In this document: one piece after another, positions 53,005 to 61,704 of the stretch | Position numbering within the stretch: the stretch's first letter is position 1 | Layout: every line of letters begins with the position of its first letter | Assembly: GCF_015679185.1 (NCBI RefSeq) | Contig: NZ_CP064939.1 | Coordinates: forward strand, 5,208,001 to 5,272,000 | Source: Pedobacter endophyticus | GTDB taxonomy: Bacteria > Bacteroidota > Bacteroidia > Sphingobacteriales > Sphingobacteriaceae | Length of the DNA stretch: 64,000 nucleotides | Direction: 5' to 3' | Translations under genes and position numbers: made by a program | Notes under the pieces: model-generated | What the model was told of the DNA's origin: nothing | The model's input: only the letters and a program-made list of their open reading frames with translations | The model's database searches: none

Positions 53005-53703
53005 TCAACCCTTTAATTGAGGCACCAGATTCAAAAATGCCTGTGCATTTGCTACGTACTTTTTCTTATCGAGCTTAAAGTAAAACGCTCCTTTTTTTGA
53101 TCCCGACCGGTCTTTTTCATCCAGTTTAATGAGAAGGCCAGTTGAGGTAATCTTCCGGCTAAAATTTCGGGTATCGATTTTCGTATCATTCACTTCTTCA
53201 AAAAGAATCTGAAGTTGGGGAATAGTGAATTTTTTGGGCAACATTTCAAATAAAATCGGATGCAGCGCCGCTTTGTACCTTAATTTTTTCCTCGCATCAG
53301 CAACCATCTGGTTATGATCGAATATCAATTTCGGACGATCGTTAATTAAAAACCATTCAGCTTTATGGTCGTCGTTCAATTGCGCCTCATATTTATGAAT
53401 ATCAATTAAGGCAAAATAACCCACCGAAAATGTCCGCTCAATCGGGTCGCGATTAGGTTCGCCATACACCTGTAACTGTTCGAGGTAAACGCCTTCGAGG
53501 CCAGTTGTTTTTTTAAGTACCCGATTTGCTGCATCGTCGGGCGTTTCATTGGGGCCAACAAAGCCACCCATTAAACTCCACTTGTTTATTTCGGGTTCCA
53601 GGCCCCTTTTTACCAGGAGGATTTTGAGGTGTTCCCCGTCAAATCCAAATACAATGCAATCTACCGCAACGAGATAATGTGGCTGTTTCGAATACTCTTT
53701 CAT
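53005..53703 (-). CDS. Nudix-domain transcriptional regulator (AraR/NrtR type) with degenerate Nudix box
   Basis: A 232-residue protein: Nudix domain (1-140) plus winged helix (about 150-225: TIPQLQILFEEVNDTKIDTRNFSRKITSTGLL). The Nudix box begins normally (GFVGPNE, Gly47 to Glu53, then Arg61), but the catalytic Glu residues of REUxEE are gone: it reads RVLKKTTGL. So hydrolase activity is likely lost and the fold probably binds a sugar metabolite, as in Bacteroides AraR. It is divergent from the galT-galK-symporter operon, with a large inverted repeat between them, which makes it the probable galactose-operon regulator. Confidence 0.88.
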   Translation of the reverse strand: MKEYSKQPHYLVAVDCIVFGFDGEHLKILLVKRGLEPEINKWSLMGGFVGPNETPDDAANRVLKKTTGLEGVYLEQLQVYGEPNRDPIERTFSVGYFALIDIHKYEAQLNDDHKAEWFLINDRPKLIFDHNQMVADARKKLRYKAALHPILFEMLPKKFTIPQLQILFEEVNDTKIDTRNFSRKITSTGLLIKLDEKDRSGSKKGAFYFKLDKKKYVANAQAFLNLVPQLKG

Positions 53704-53758
53704 TTATGATAGGGTTTTGAAAGCTTAATATGTTGAAATTTCTGCGAATATAAAAATT

Positions 53759-53789
53759 AATATTAAATGTCTGCTTGACAATTAATATT
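53759..53789. promoter_or_regulatory. 13+5+13 inverted-repeat operator between the Nudix regulator and galT
   Basis: Left arm AATATTAAATGTC (53759-53771), spacer TGCTT, right arm GACAATTAATATT (53777-53789). The arms match at 12 of 13 positions as an inverted repeat. It lies 55 bp from the regulator start and 67 bp from galT. Its right arm overlaps the -33 region of the galT promoter, which suggests repression by steric blocking. Confidence 0.85.
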
Positions 53790-53803
53790 TTTTTTATAAT
53801 TTG
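53775..53803 (+). promoter_or_regulatory. galT-galK promoter
   Basis: TTG at 53775-53777 (-33) and, 19 bp on, TAATTTG at 53797-53803, one base short of TAnnTTTG (a sigma70-like TATAAT is also visible at 53795-53800). The start site is expected near 53810, giving a leader of about 45 nt before the galT ATG. Confidence 0.6.
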
Positions 53804-53856
53804 CACTCGCGATATTTTTAGCCGGAAACGGATTACTTTCTAACCAACATAAACAA

Positions 53857-54918
53857 ATGGATCAAGCTTTCGAATTAGATAATAACCCACACACCAGATT
53901 AAATATATTAACAGGGGATTGGGTTTTAGTTTCACCGCACCGTACAAAAAGGCCGTGGCAGGGAAAAGTAGAGGATGTTACTCCTGATAATCGCCCGGAT
54001 TACGACCCCAAATGTTATTTATGCCCGGGAAACGGCAGGGCCGACGGGGATACGAATCCTGATTATACGGAAAGCTTTGTTTTTAACAACGATTTCGCTG
54101 CGTTGCTGCCCGAAACTCCAAACGGAAGCCTGAACGAAGATGGATTATTGGTAGCCGCTAACCAAAAAGGAGTTTGTAAAGTGATTAGTTTTAGTCCTAA
54201 ACACAACCTTACATTGCCCGAAATGAGTTTAGAGGCTATTACAGCGGTGGTAAACGTTTGGCAAAGTGAATTTGAAAACCTTGCAGCGCAAGAATGGATC
54301 AGGTATATTCAGATTTTTGAAAATAAAGGTGAAATTATGGGTTGCAGTAACCCGCATCCACATGGCCAAATCTGGTCGCAAGGCGATATTCCTTTAGAAA
54401 TTGTTAAAGAAACCGAGCGTCAGAAAACCTATTACGCGGTACATAGAAAAAGCCTTTTGGCAAACTATTTAAAACTCGAACTGGAAAAAGGGGAGCGTAT
54501 TGTATTTCAAAACGATCATTTTGTGGCCCTTGTTCCGTTTTGGGCGGTTTGGCCTTACGAAATTATGATTGTGAGCAAACGTCATGTCAACAGCATTAAA
54601 CTGTTTACCAACGCTGAGAAAGTTGCCTTAGCGGAAGCCATAAAGGTAGTTACAACCAAATACGACAATCTTTTCGAAACCTCTTTCCCTTATTCGGCCG
54701 GTATGCATCAGGCGCCGGTAAACGATGGCGATTACCCGGAATGGCATTGGCATATGCATTTTTACCCGCCACTTTTACGTTCTGCATCTGTAAAGAAGTT
54801 TATGGTAGGTTACGAAATGCTGGCAAATCCACAACGAGATATTACGGCAGAGTTTGCTGCAAATCGCTTGCGGGAGACGTCGAATGTGCACTATAAAATC
54901 AGCAAAGCTGAAAATTAA
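53857..54918 (+). CDS. galT: UDP-glucose--hexose-1-phosphate uridylyltransferase
   Basis: A 353-residue Leloir-pathway enzyme exchanging galactose-1-phosphate and UDP-glucose. The His-triad motif is GCSNPHPHGQIW near residue 160-170 with the uridylylated His, preceded by GNGRADGDTNPDY and TRPWQGKVE-type loops (here KRPWQGKVED) and Cys ligands CYLCPGNG for zinc/iron near 50. The C-terminal half has WHWHMHFYPPLLR. Length is as in Bacteroidota. It is the first gene of the gal operon and leads galK by 10 bp. Confidence 0.97.
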   Translation: MDQAFELDNNPHTRLNILTGDWVLVSPHRTKRPWQGKVEDVTPDNRPDYDPKCYLCPGNGRADGDTNPDYTESFVFNNDFAALLPETPNGSLNEDGLLVAANQKGVCKVISFSPKHNLTLPEMSLEAITAVVNVWQSEFENLAAQEWIRYIQIFENKGEIMGCSNPHPHGQIWSQGDIPLEIVKETERQKTYYAVHRKSLLANYLKLELEKGERIVFQNDHFVALVPFWAVWPYEIMIVSKRHVNSIKLFTNAEKVALAEAIKVVTTKYDNLFETSFPYSAGMHQAPVNDGDYPEWHWHMHFYPPLLRSASVKKFMVGYEMLANPQRDITAEFAANRLRETSNVHYKISKAEN

Positions 54919-54928
54919 ATCTTTCAAT

Positions 54929-56080
54929 ATGAATCTTCAAGATCTAAAATCTAAATTCAAAGCCCTTTATAATGCCGAGCCGCTGTTAGTTCGTTCGCCG
55001 GGAAGGATCAATATTATTGGCGAGCATACCGATTACAACGATGGCTTTGTAATGCCTGCTGCTATTGATAAGGCTATATATGTGGGCATTTCTAAACGGG
55101 ATGACAATGAAGTGCACCTGTTTTCTGCAAGCTACCAGCAAAGCGATGTCTCATCGGTAACCGATTTAAAAAAGTCTGAAAACGAATGGGCAAATTACAT
55201 TTTGGGGGTAGCCGATCAAATTCAAAAGCGAGGCTATAAATTCGGCGGCTTCAACTTTTACATTGATGGCGATGTGCCACTGGGTGCCGGGTTATCGTCG
55301 TCGGCAGCGGTAGAATGTGCAACAGGTTATGCACTCGATCAGCTATTTGGGCTAAATATTGAGAAGATGGATATTGCCTTGATCGGACAAAAAGCTGAGC
55401 AAACATTTGCGGGCGTTAACTGCGGTATTATGGATCAGTTTGCCTCAGTTTTTGGTAAAAAAGATCATGCTACAATGTTGGATTGCAGATCGATGGAATA
55501 CAGCTACATTCCGTTGAAATTAGATGGCTATAAACTTGTGCTTTTAAATACCAACGTTAAACACTCCCTTTCTGATTCGGCTTACAACAAAAGACGGGCA
55601 TCGTGCGAGCAGGGCGTAGCCTGGGTAAAGGAACAATACGCCGACGTAACGAGCCTTCGCGATGTTGATATGGCCATGTTGGATAACTGTGTAAAGGCGA
55701 AGGATAAAGAGGTGTACACCAAATGCAAATTTGTGATCGAAGAAATTGAACGCCTACAAAAAGCTGCAGAAGAACTGAAGAACGGCAACCTGAAAGCTTT
55801 GGGCAAATTGATGCTGGAAACGCACGAAGGATTAAGCGCTGATTACGAGGTAAGTTGTGCAGAGCTCGATTTTTTGGTTGATTGTGTAAAGCCGCTCGAT
55901 GAGGTGCTTGGTGCACGGATGATGGGCGGCGGTTTTGGCGGCTGTACCATTAACATTATTAAAGAAGAAAAGATACCTCGGTTAATTGAGGAGCTCACCC
56001 TAAAATACGAGCAACAATTTGGATTGAAGCTTGGTGCTTACGTGGTAACAACGGATGATGGAACAAGTGTAATCAGTTAA
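54929..56080 (+). CDS. galK: Galactokinase
   Basis: A 383-residue GHMP-family kinase phosphorylating galactose at C1. I use ATG 54929 (MNLQDLKSKF), 10 bp after galT; the longer frame from 54854 overlaps galT. Family signatures: RSPGRINIIGEHTDYNDGFV near 25-45 (sugar binding), VPLGAGLSSSAAVECATG near 115 (ATP-binding GLSSS), and MMGGGFGGCTINII near 330. All catalytic parts are present. A Na+/sugar symporter gene follows 21 bp later. Confidence 0.97.
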   Translation: MNLQDLKSKFKALYNAEPLLVRSPGRINIIGEHTDYNDGFVMPAAIDKAIYVGISKRDDNEVHLFSASYQQSDVSSVTDLKKSENEWANYILGVADQIQKRGYKFGGFNFYIDGDVPLGAGLSSSAAVECATGYALDQLFGLNIEKMDIALIGQKAEQTFAGVNCGIMDQFASVFGKKDHATMLDCRSMEYSYIPLKLDGYKLVLLNTNVKHSLSDSAYNKRRASCEQGVAWVKEQYADVTSLRDVDMAMLDNCVKAKDKEVYTKCKFVIEEIERLQKAAEELKNGNLKALGKLMLETHEGLSADYEVSCAELDFLVDCVKPLDEVLGARMMGGGFGGCTINIIKEEKIPRLIEELTLKYEQQFGLKLGAYVVTTDDGTSVIS

Positions 56081-56101
56081 AATCTATAATCAAACGATAC
56101 A

Positions 56102-57778
56102 ATGAACAATAATTTATTAGAAGCGAAAGATTACATTGTTTTTGCGGTGTATTTCGTTATTGTGGCGGCTTACGGGCTGTACATTTACAACAAGAAAAAA
56201 TCTGAATCGACGGGTTCAAAGGATTATTTCCTTGCCGAAGGGTCGCTAACATGGTGGGCAATCGGCGCATCGCTAATTGCATCGAACATCTCTGCCGAGC
56301 AGTTTATCGGCATGAGCGGATCTGGCTTTAAAATGGGTTTGGCCATAGCAACGTACGAGTGGATGGGCGCCGCCACGTTAATTGTTGTGGCTGTGTTTTT
56401 TATTCCCGTGTACCTAAAAAATAAAATTGCCACCATGCCGCAGTTTTTGCACCAGCGGTACAACGGCACGGTTGCCATGATTATGGCTGTGTTTTGGCTG
56501 TTGTTGTATGTGGTGGTAAACCTAACTTCAATTCTTTACCTTGGCGCACTTGCGGTAAGCAGTATCTCGGGCTTTAACCTCCAGTTTTGCATGTATGCCA
56601 TTGCCGCCTTCGCCATTATTATTACGCTGGGCGGAATGAAAGTAATTGGCTATACCGATGTTATTCAGGTGTTCTTTTTAATCCTCGGCGGATTAGCTAC
56701 AACTTATCTTGCTTTAAATCTGGTTTCGACACATTATGGTACAAGCGGAATTTTTGAAGGCTACAGCTTAATGACTGCCAAGGCATCTGAACATTTTCAC
56801 ATGATTTTGAAGCCAGATAACGAAAATTACATCGATCTTCCGGGCTTAAGTGTACTTGTAGGCGGTATGTGGATTGTAAACTTAAATTATTGGGGTTGCA
56901 ACCAATACATTACGCAACGGGCGCTGGGTGCAAACTTAGAAACGGCCCGCGGCGGTTTATTATTCGCCGCTTTGCTAAAGCTTTTGATGCCCATTATAGT
57001 TGTTTTGCCCGGCATCGCGGCGTATGTTTTGTATAAGGATGGTGCTTTTCAAACAGAAATGCTTCAAGATGGGTCGGTGAACCCTGATCGTGCTTATCCG
57101 GTACTGCTAAATTTATTACCTGCCGGATTAAAGGGCCTCTCGTTCGCCGCATTAACCGCTGCGGTAGTGGCCTCGCTTGCCGGTAAGGCAAATAGCATCG
57201 CTACCATTTTTACGTTAGATATCTACAAAAAAGTATTAAAAGAAGATGCTACAGAGAAAAATCTGGTAAATACCGGAAAAATTTCTATCGTTGTAGCCAT
57301 GATATTGGGTGTCTTGATAGCACCACATTTGGGTATCGATAAAAAAGGTGGTTTTCAATACATTCAGGAGTATACGGGCTTCGTATCGCCTGGTATTTTT
57401 GCCATGTTCATTTTAGGTTTCTTTTGGAAAAGAACCACTTCGGGTGCAGCCTTATTTGCAACAATTGGTGGCTTTGGCTTATCCATCCTGTTGAAATTCT
57501 TGCCTAACATGACAGATCTTTCGTGGTTATCGGGAATGGGATTTTCGGTAAAAAACGCCGATGGCATCTACGAAATTCCTTTTTTAGATAGAATGGGATT
57601 TGTTTTCGTGTTCTGTATCATTGGTATGGTCATCATCAGCATGCTGTCTGATAAAACCAAGGCCGAAGCTAAAGGACTTGAAATCGACGCCAAAATGTTT
57701 AAAACTTCAACTGCCTTCGCGGTTGGCTCGTTAATAGTTATTGGTTTGCTGGTTGCACTTTACAGCGTTTATTGGTAG
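56102..57778 (+). CDS. SSS-family sodium/sugar symporter (galactose transport likely)
   Basis: A 558-residue transporter with about 14 helices. It begins with a helix at 10-27 and the family motif YFLAEGSLTWWAIGASLIASNISAEQFIGMSGSGFKMGLA near residues 45-80, the usual Na+/sugar-binding segment of vSGLT-like carriers. The FAALTAAVVASLAGKANSIATIF segment near residue 350 is the other SSS hallmark. As third gene of the galT-galK operon it should bring in galactose (or a galactoside) with sodium. The specificity is inferred from context only. A terminator follows. Confidence 0.93.
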   Translation: MNNNLLEAKDYIVFAVYFVIVAAYGLYIYNKKKSESTGSKDYFLAEGSLTWWAIGASLIASNISAEQFIGMSGSGFKMGLAIATYEWMGAATLIVVAVFFIPVYLKNKIATMPQFLHQRYNGTVAMIMAVFWLLLYVVVNLTSILYLGALAVSSISGFNLQFCMYAIAAFAIIITLGGMKVIGYTDVIQVFFLILGGLATTYLALNLVSTHYGTSGIFEGYSLMTAKASEHFHMILKPDNENYIDLPGLSVLVGGMWIVNLNYWGCNQYITQRALGANLETARGGLLFAALLKLLMPIIVVLPGIAAYVLYKDGAFQTEMLQDGSVNPDRAYPVLLNLLPAGLKGLSFAALTAAVVASLAGKANSIATIFTLDIYKKVLKEDATEKNLVNTGKISIVVAMILGVLIAPHLGIDKKGGFQYIQEYTGFVSPGIFAMFILGFFWKRTTSGAALFATIGGFGLSILLKFLPNMTDLSWLSGMGFSVKNADGIYEIPFLDRMGFVFVFCIIGMVIISMLSDKTKAEAKGLEIDAKMFKTSTAFAVGSLIVIGLLVALYSVYW

Positions 57779-57802
57779 GCTTTAATTGCTTAAAATTCAG
57801 TG

Positions 57803-57840
57803 AAAAAAGGGGTAAGATCATTCGGTCTTATCCCTTTTTT
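57803..57840 (+). terminator. Intrinsic terminator of the gal operon
   Basis: AAAAAAGGGGTAAGA, eight-base loop, TCTTATCCCTTTTTT: a 15-bp stem with one mismatch, ending in a T-run. Confidence 0.92.
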
Positions 57841-58466
57841 ATTGATAGCATGATTAGTTATGGTATAAAACAAACAACATTGTGGTCCTGAGGAGTAATT
57901 AATTGCATAAAATTGATATGAGTGGGGTAAATACGGAGTGGCTACCTTTTCTTGTCATTCTGAACGCAGTGAAGACCGCGAAGCAGCTACGAAGTGAATC
58001 TCCAGGCGATGAATGCCAGACGCTAACAAACCACTGTCCAAAAAAGGAAGTGAGTAAGCGGAGATTAGTGCGAATCGGCAAGAGATTCTTCGTGTCTCAG
58101 AATGACAAAGCGGCCGTCATTCCCAATTTAATTGGGAATCTTAAAGCGAAAGAAAGGCTTTAGCTTGGCATTAGGATTCCCGCCTGCGCGGGAAAGACGG
58201 CAAGAATATAAACGTCATTCATATGGATTTTTTTCCTGAAAAATTACGACTCAGCTGGATTGGGGAATCGTAATTCAAAAAAAGTATCGCTAGCATTTGT
58301 CGCCTACATACGGGACCACATGCGTGAATGACGAATGGTGTCTTTTCATCACTAGGTCGCTCTGCGTTTTATCTGCACTTCGACTATCATCAAGCGGCGC
58401 TGTCAAAACTTTTATGTCGCCTGTGTGTTTTCAACTAAATCTTATTTCGGCTTGATTATTAAATCT
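57841..58466. repeat. Intergenic region of dispersed repeats
   Basis: No gene. It contains the element with CTCCAGGCGATG (about 57980) and GATTCTTCGTGTCTCAGAATGAC (about 58080-58105), also found in the 46.3-46.5 kb gap, the hairpin GGATTCCCGCCTGCGCGGG (about 58168) and a half of the AACGTCATTCATATGG element (about 58210). An open frame at 57903-58163 is built from these repeats. Confidence 0.7.
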
Positions 58467-59180
58467 ATGGACGAGTTTAAAACTTTCGATTTTCACAGAA
58501 TCTTCTTTGGCGACCTTCCATATCTTTTCTTGCTTGAAATTGTGTTTCGCACGGCCATAATGTATTTCTACACCATTGTGCTATTGCGTTTTTTAGGTAA
58601 GCGCAGCATGGGGCAGCTTTCTACCTTAGAGCTTGCAATCATCATCTGTTTTGGTTCAGCTGTTGGCGATCCAATGATGGGAAAAGACATTCCGATTATA
58701 CACGGAATGGTGGTTATTACCAGTGTGGCCTTGTTACAAACAGGAGCCGAGTGGGTAATTAACCGAAATAAGCGGTTGGAGGCGTTTATGGAAGGACGGC
58801 CTGATTGCCTCGTCGAAAATGGGTTAATCGTAAACACTTCGTTAGATCGCAATAACCTGAGCCATGAAGATCTTTTCAGGTTTCTTCGCACTAAAGATAT
58901 TGAGCATTTGGGTCAGGTTAAAAATGCTTTTTTCGAAACGTCAGGGCTGGTTTCTGTATGGTGTTTCAGTAAGCCCGAAGTGCGCCCGGGTTTAGGCATC
59001 CTGCCCGAAGAGCAGATTGCCGAAGACAGCATCATCCCTTCGGGCACGGCCATAAAGGATGCGGGACATTTCAGTTGCAAAAATTGCGGTTATACTGACC
59101 ATGTAAGCCTCTTAACAAAGCTTGGTGAGTGCAAAAACTGCGGCGAGAAAGAGTGGAGCAGATCTGTAGAGCCGGATTAG
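58467..59180 (+). CDS. DUF421/YetF-family membrane protein with C-terminal zinc ribbon
   Basis: A 237-residue protein; I use ATG 58467 (MDEFKTFDFHRI), which starts just before the first helix; an earlier ATG at 58425 adds 14 residues. Three N-terminal helices hold the DUF421 pattern LLRFLGKRSMGQLSTLELAIIICFGSAVGDPM, and the following cytosolic domain has GRPDCLVENGLI and RNNLSHEDLFRFLRTKDIEHLGQVKNAFFETSG. The tail adds CKNCGYTDHVSLLTKLGECKNC, two CxxC pairs, a zinc ribbon not seen in classical YetF. Function of DUF421 is poorly known; cell-envelope or stress roles in Bacillus. Repeat regions flank it. Confidence 0.9.
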   Translation: MDEFKTFDFHRIFFGDLPYLFLLEIVFRTAIMYFYTIVLLRFLGKRSMGQLSTLELAIIICFGSAVGDPMMGKDIPIIHGMVVITSVALLQTGAEWVINRNKRLEAFMEGRPDCLVENGLIVNTSLDRNNLSHEDLFRFLRTKDIEHLGQVKNAFFETSGLVSVWCFSKPEVRPGLGILPEEQIAEDSIIPSGTAIKDAGHFSCKNCGYTDHVSLLTKLGECKNCGEKEWSRSVEPD

Positions 59181-59880
59181 GACGCACAGAACTACAGCTA
59201 GCTATCTTTCTGTTGATTTTCTTTACTGCACATCTGGTTAGGTGCAAGTCCAATGTTATTCAGTTAACTAAAAACAAAAAACATTGTCATCCTGAGCGGT
59301 AATTTATTGCATAAAAAACAATATGAATGACATTGTTTTTTAGAAAATACGCTAAGAGGCGTCGTCATTTCGAGGGTAGCCGAGAAATCTTTATTCAAGG
59401 TTCAAAGGTTTCTCCTCCATAGGAGCACCTTTGGAGCACTTCGGTAGAATCCGATAGCTATCGGATGACGATTTTTTTAATGTTTTCAGAAAACGTCAAT
59501 GGTAGGGGAATTTATTGCATAAAAATTAATGTGAATGACGTTTTTAAGGCGGTCGTCATTCCTCCCAAAGTTTCGGGAAGGATGACGGCCGTTCATGTCT
59601 AGCGTTATAAAAGAGCGAAGTGCATAAAAACGTCAATGGTAGCATTTCGCCTACGCTCAATACAGGCTTAATCGAATGGCAGATGTTAATAGATTTATCG
59701 TATAAAAAAGTCTTCGACTGAGTTTATCTTGAGCATTTCGACTACACTCAATACAAGCTCAAGCCGAAAGGCTCAGACTGACACCTGTCTTACCCAACTA
59801 AACCACATTGGGGGGTAGTAGCTTTTATCTTCAAACAATTTACAACAATCCAACAATTTGCCATCGCAATATTTGCCAAT
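59181..59880. repeat. Intergenic region of dispersed hairpin elements
   Basis: No gene. At least three copies of the AACGTCAATGGTAGG ... ATGTGAATGACGTTTTT element lie at about 59278-59345, 59489-59545 and 59632-59650 (partial). A perfect ATCCGATAGCTATCGGAT palindrome is at 59449-59466. The CTTCGACTACACTCAATACAAGCTC type is near 59730. All can form hairpins. Confidence 0.8.
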
Positions 59881-59885
59881 AAAAG

Positions 59886-59893
59886 TATCTTTG
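59886..59893 (+). promoter_or_regulatory. -7 promoter element TATCTTTG immediately before ccmB
   Basis: An exact TAnnTTTG match ending 6 nt before the ATG at 59899. The start site should fall on or within a few bases of the start codon, which means a leaderless or nearly leaderless message. A TTTG at 59857-59860 could serve as -33 at a somewhat long spacing. Confidence 0.6.
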
Positions 59894-59898
59894 CGGTT

Positions 59899-60564
59899 AT
59901 GCAATTGGCCAAAGAGGTTAAATATTTAATCAACAAAGAGGTGTTGTTAGAGTGGCGCTCCAAGTACACCATCAACGGGGTGCTGTTATATGTAGTGTCG
60001 ACCATTTTTACCTGTTACCTTTCTTTTGTAAGCCTCGGCGACAAGCTGGCCTGGAATGCGCTGTTTTGGGTAATTATGCTTTTTGCTTCGATTAACGGGG
60101 TATCAAAAAGTTTTTTGCAAGAAACCAAGGGGCAACAATTGTACAGTTATGTGTTGGCAAGTCCGGCTGCCGTGCTAATTTCGAAAACGGTATATAACAC
60201 CTTGTTGATGCTCGTTTTAACCACCATAGCGCTGGGTTTCTACACTTTGGTTTTTGATTCTTTTACTCCGCCTGATCTGCTTTTATACTACGTTGCGGTG
60301 GTAATAGGAAGCATTAGTTTTTCAACTGTTTTTACAATGGTTTCAGCCATTGCAAGTAAAGCAGGCAACGGTGGCATGTTAATGGCCATTTTAAGCTTTC
60401 CGATCATCATTCCGGTGCTGATACTTTTAATTAAACTGGCAAAAAATGCGGTTGATGGCTTGCCATGGGAAAATAGTTACGATGAAATAGGAATGTTACT
60501 GGTGGTGAATGTACTTACAGTTGCAACCTCTTTATTGTTATTTCCATACCTTTGGAGGGATTAG
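59899..60564 (+). CDS. ccmB: Haem exporter / cytochrome c biogenesis permease CcmB
   Basis: A 221-residue membrane protein with six predicted helices and the CcmB N-terminus LAKEVKYLINKEVLLEWRSKYTINGVLLYVVSTIF. Later segments (YSYVLASPAAVLISKTVYNTLLMLVLTTI, GGMLMAILSFPIIIPVLILLIKL) fit the ABC-2-type permease fold. CcmB works with CcmA, CcmC and CcmD to release haem-loaded CcmE for cytochrome c maturation. CcmA is not in the window. It is followed after 166 bp by ccmC, so the two probably share a transcript but have an unusually wide gap. Confidence 0.92.
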   Translation: MQLAKEVKYLINKEVLLEWRSKYTINGVLLYVVSTIFTCYLSFVSLGDKLAWNALFWVIMLFASINGVSKSFLQETKGQQLYSYVLASPAAVLISKTVYNTLLMLVLTTIALGFYTLVFDSFTPPDLLLYYVAVVIGSISFSTVFTMVSAIASKAGNGGMLMAILSFPIIIPVLILLIKLAKNAVDGLPWENSYDEIGMLLVVNVLTVATSLLLFPYLWRD

Positions 60565-60676
60565 GAAATTATTGAATAAGAGAATGATTGATTTAAAGAA
60601 TGAAGATTGATCGAATGGAAAGTAACAGCCAAAATTACTCATTCATAAAAAAATAAAACGATAGAAAATAAACATT

Positions 60677-60715
60677 CACTCATTCAAAACTCACTCATTC
60701 AAAACTCACTCATTC
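60677..60715 (+). repeat. 15-bp direct repeat, about 2.6 copies
   Basis: CACTCATTCAAAACT starts at 60677, 60692 and 60707 in the ccmB-ccmC gap. Short and likely slippage-prone; no evident function. Confidence 0.7.
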
Positions 60716-60730
60716 TATAAATAGATACGC

Positions 60731-61426
60731 ATGAATAAAACTTGGTGGAAAATTTTAGCTTCGGTGCTGGTAATTTATACTGCAATTGCTGGCTTATTGA
60801 TGGGCGTTCCGCGTTTAGCCATTTTAAATGAAACAATCAGAAATTTGTATTTCCACGTTCCGATGTGGTTTGCCATGATTGTGCTTTTCTCTATTTCGGT
60901 TTATTACAGCATCAGGTCGTTGAGTAGCAAAAGCGAAATCGATGATATGAAAGCTGTAGAAAGTGTAAATGCAGGTATTATTTTTGGTCTTTTGGGGCTC
61001 GTAACCGGCGCCATTTGGGCCAAATACACCTGGGGGCAATTCTGGAGCTTCGACCCGAAGCAAAATTTTGCTGCCATTTCCGTATTACTCTACTTTGCGT
61101 ATTTAATTCTTCGCAATGCGATAGATGAAGAGCAGAAACGGGCTAAAATCTCGGCCATTTATAACATCTTCGCGTTTCCGATGATGGTTGTTTTACTTTT
61201 CGTTTTACCGCGATTGAAAGATTCTTTGCATCCGGGTAACGGTGGCAACCCCGGCTTTAACAGCTACGATCTCGATAGTCGCATGCGCATGGTGTTCTAT
61301 CCCGCATGTTTGGGCTGGATTTTGATCGGTTATTGGGTGTATACCATTCGTTTCAGAGTCCGTGCCATAGAAAACACAATTAATACGCCTCAAATTGAAG
61401 ATAGAAAAGGCGACAATAGCTTATAA
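60731..61426 (+). CDS. ccmC: Cytochrome c biogenesis protein CcmC (CcsA-like)
   Basis: A 231-residue membrane protein with six helices. The haem-handling WWD-type motif is WGQFWSFDPKQNFAAI near residue 99 (usual form WGxWWxWDP, here with Phe and Ser changes), and the conserved His residues are in NLYFHVPMWFAM near residue 40 and DSLHPGNGG near 165. CcmC inserts haem into CcmE. It lies between ccmB and ccmD, an order found in other Bacteroidota. There is no CcmE in the window. Confidence 0.92.
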   Translation: MNKTWWKILASVLVIYTAIAGLLMGVPRLAILNETIRNLYFHVPMWFAMIVLFSISVYYSIRSLSSKSEIDDMKAVESVNAGIIFGLLGLVTGAIWAKYTWGQFWSFDPKQNFAAISVLLYFAYLILRNAIDEEQKRAKISAIYNIFAFPMMVVLLFVLPRLKDSLHPGNGGNPGFNSYDLDSRMRMVFYPACLGWILIGYWVYTIRFRVRAIENTINTPQIEDRKGDNSL

Positions 61427-61480
61427 GGAATAGGCACGGGACTAACAACCAAATAAAAGCGACACACAACACAAATAAAA

Positions 61481-61699
61481 ATGAAAAAGATATTATTTTC
61501 ACTATTGCTAATGATTTCGTCGATACAACTGTTTGCTCAGGATAACGGCGTAGAAATGGCCGATAAAATGCGTACGGATGGTAAAATTTACGTTGTGGTA
61601 ACCTGCATCGTCATTATCTTGCTCGGTTTATTGGCTTATCTTTTCACAATCGACAAAAGATTAAAAAAAATAGAGAAAGAAAACCTACCTAAAAACTAA
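61481..61699 (+). CDS. CcmD-like small membrane protein
   Basis: A 72-residue protein with two helices: a signal-like first one (ILFSLLLMISSIQLFAQ) and a second at about 34-56 (IYVVVTCIVIILLGLLAYLFTI), then a charged KRLKKIEKE tail. The second helix plus basic, coiled tail is the CcmD pattern; the protein helps release CcmE from the CcmABC complex. The position right after ccmC supports the call; the sequence alone is too short to be sure. A terminator follows 6 nt after the stop. Confidence 0.82.
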   Translation: MKKILFSLLLMISSIQLFAQDNGVEMADKMRTDGKIYVVVTCIVIILLGLLAYLFTIDKRLKKIEKENLPKN

Positions 61700-61704
61700 G
61701 TTTA

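Noticed and set aside
57903..58163. 86-residue open frame after the gal terminator
   Set aside because: Built from two dispersed repeats (CTCCAGGCGATG ... and the GGGAATCTTAAAG hairpin), and no protein family is visible.
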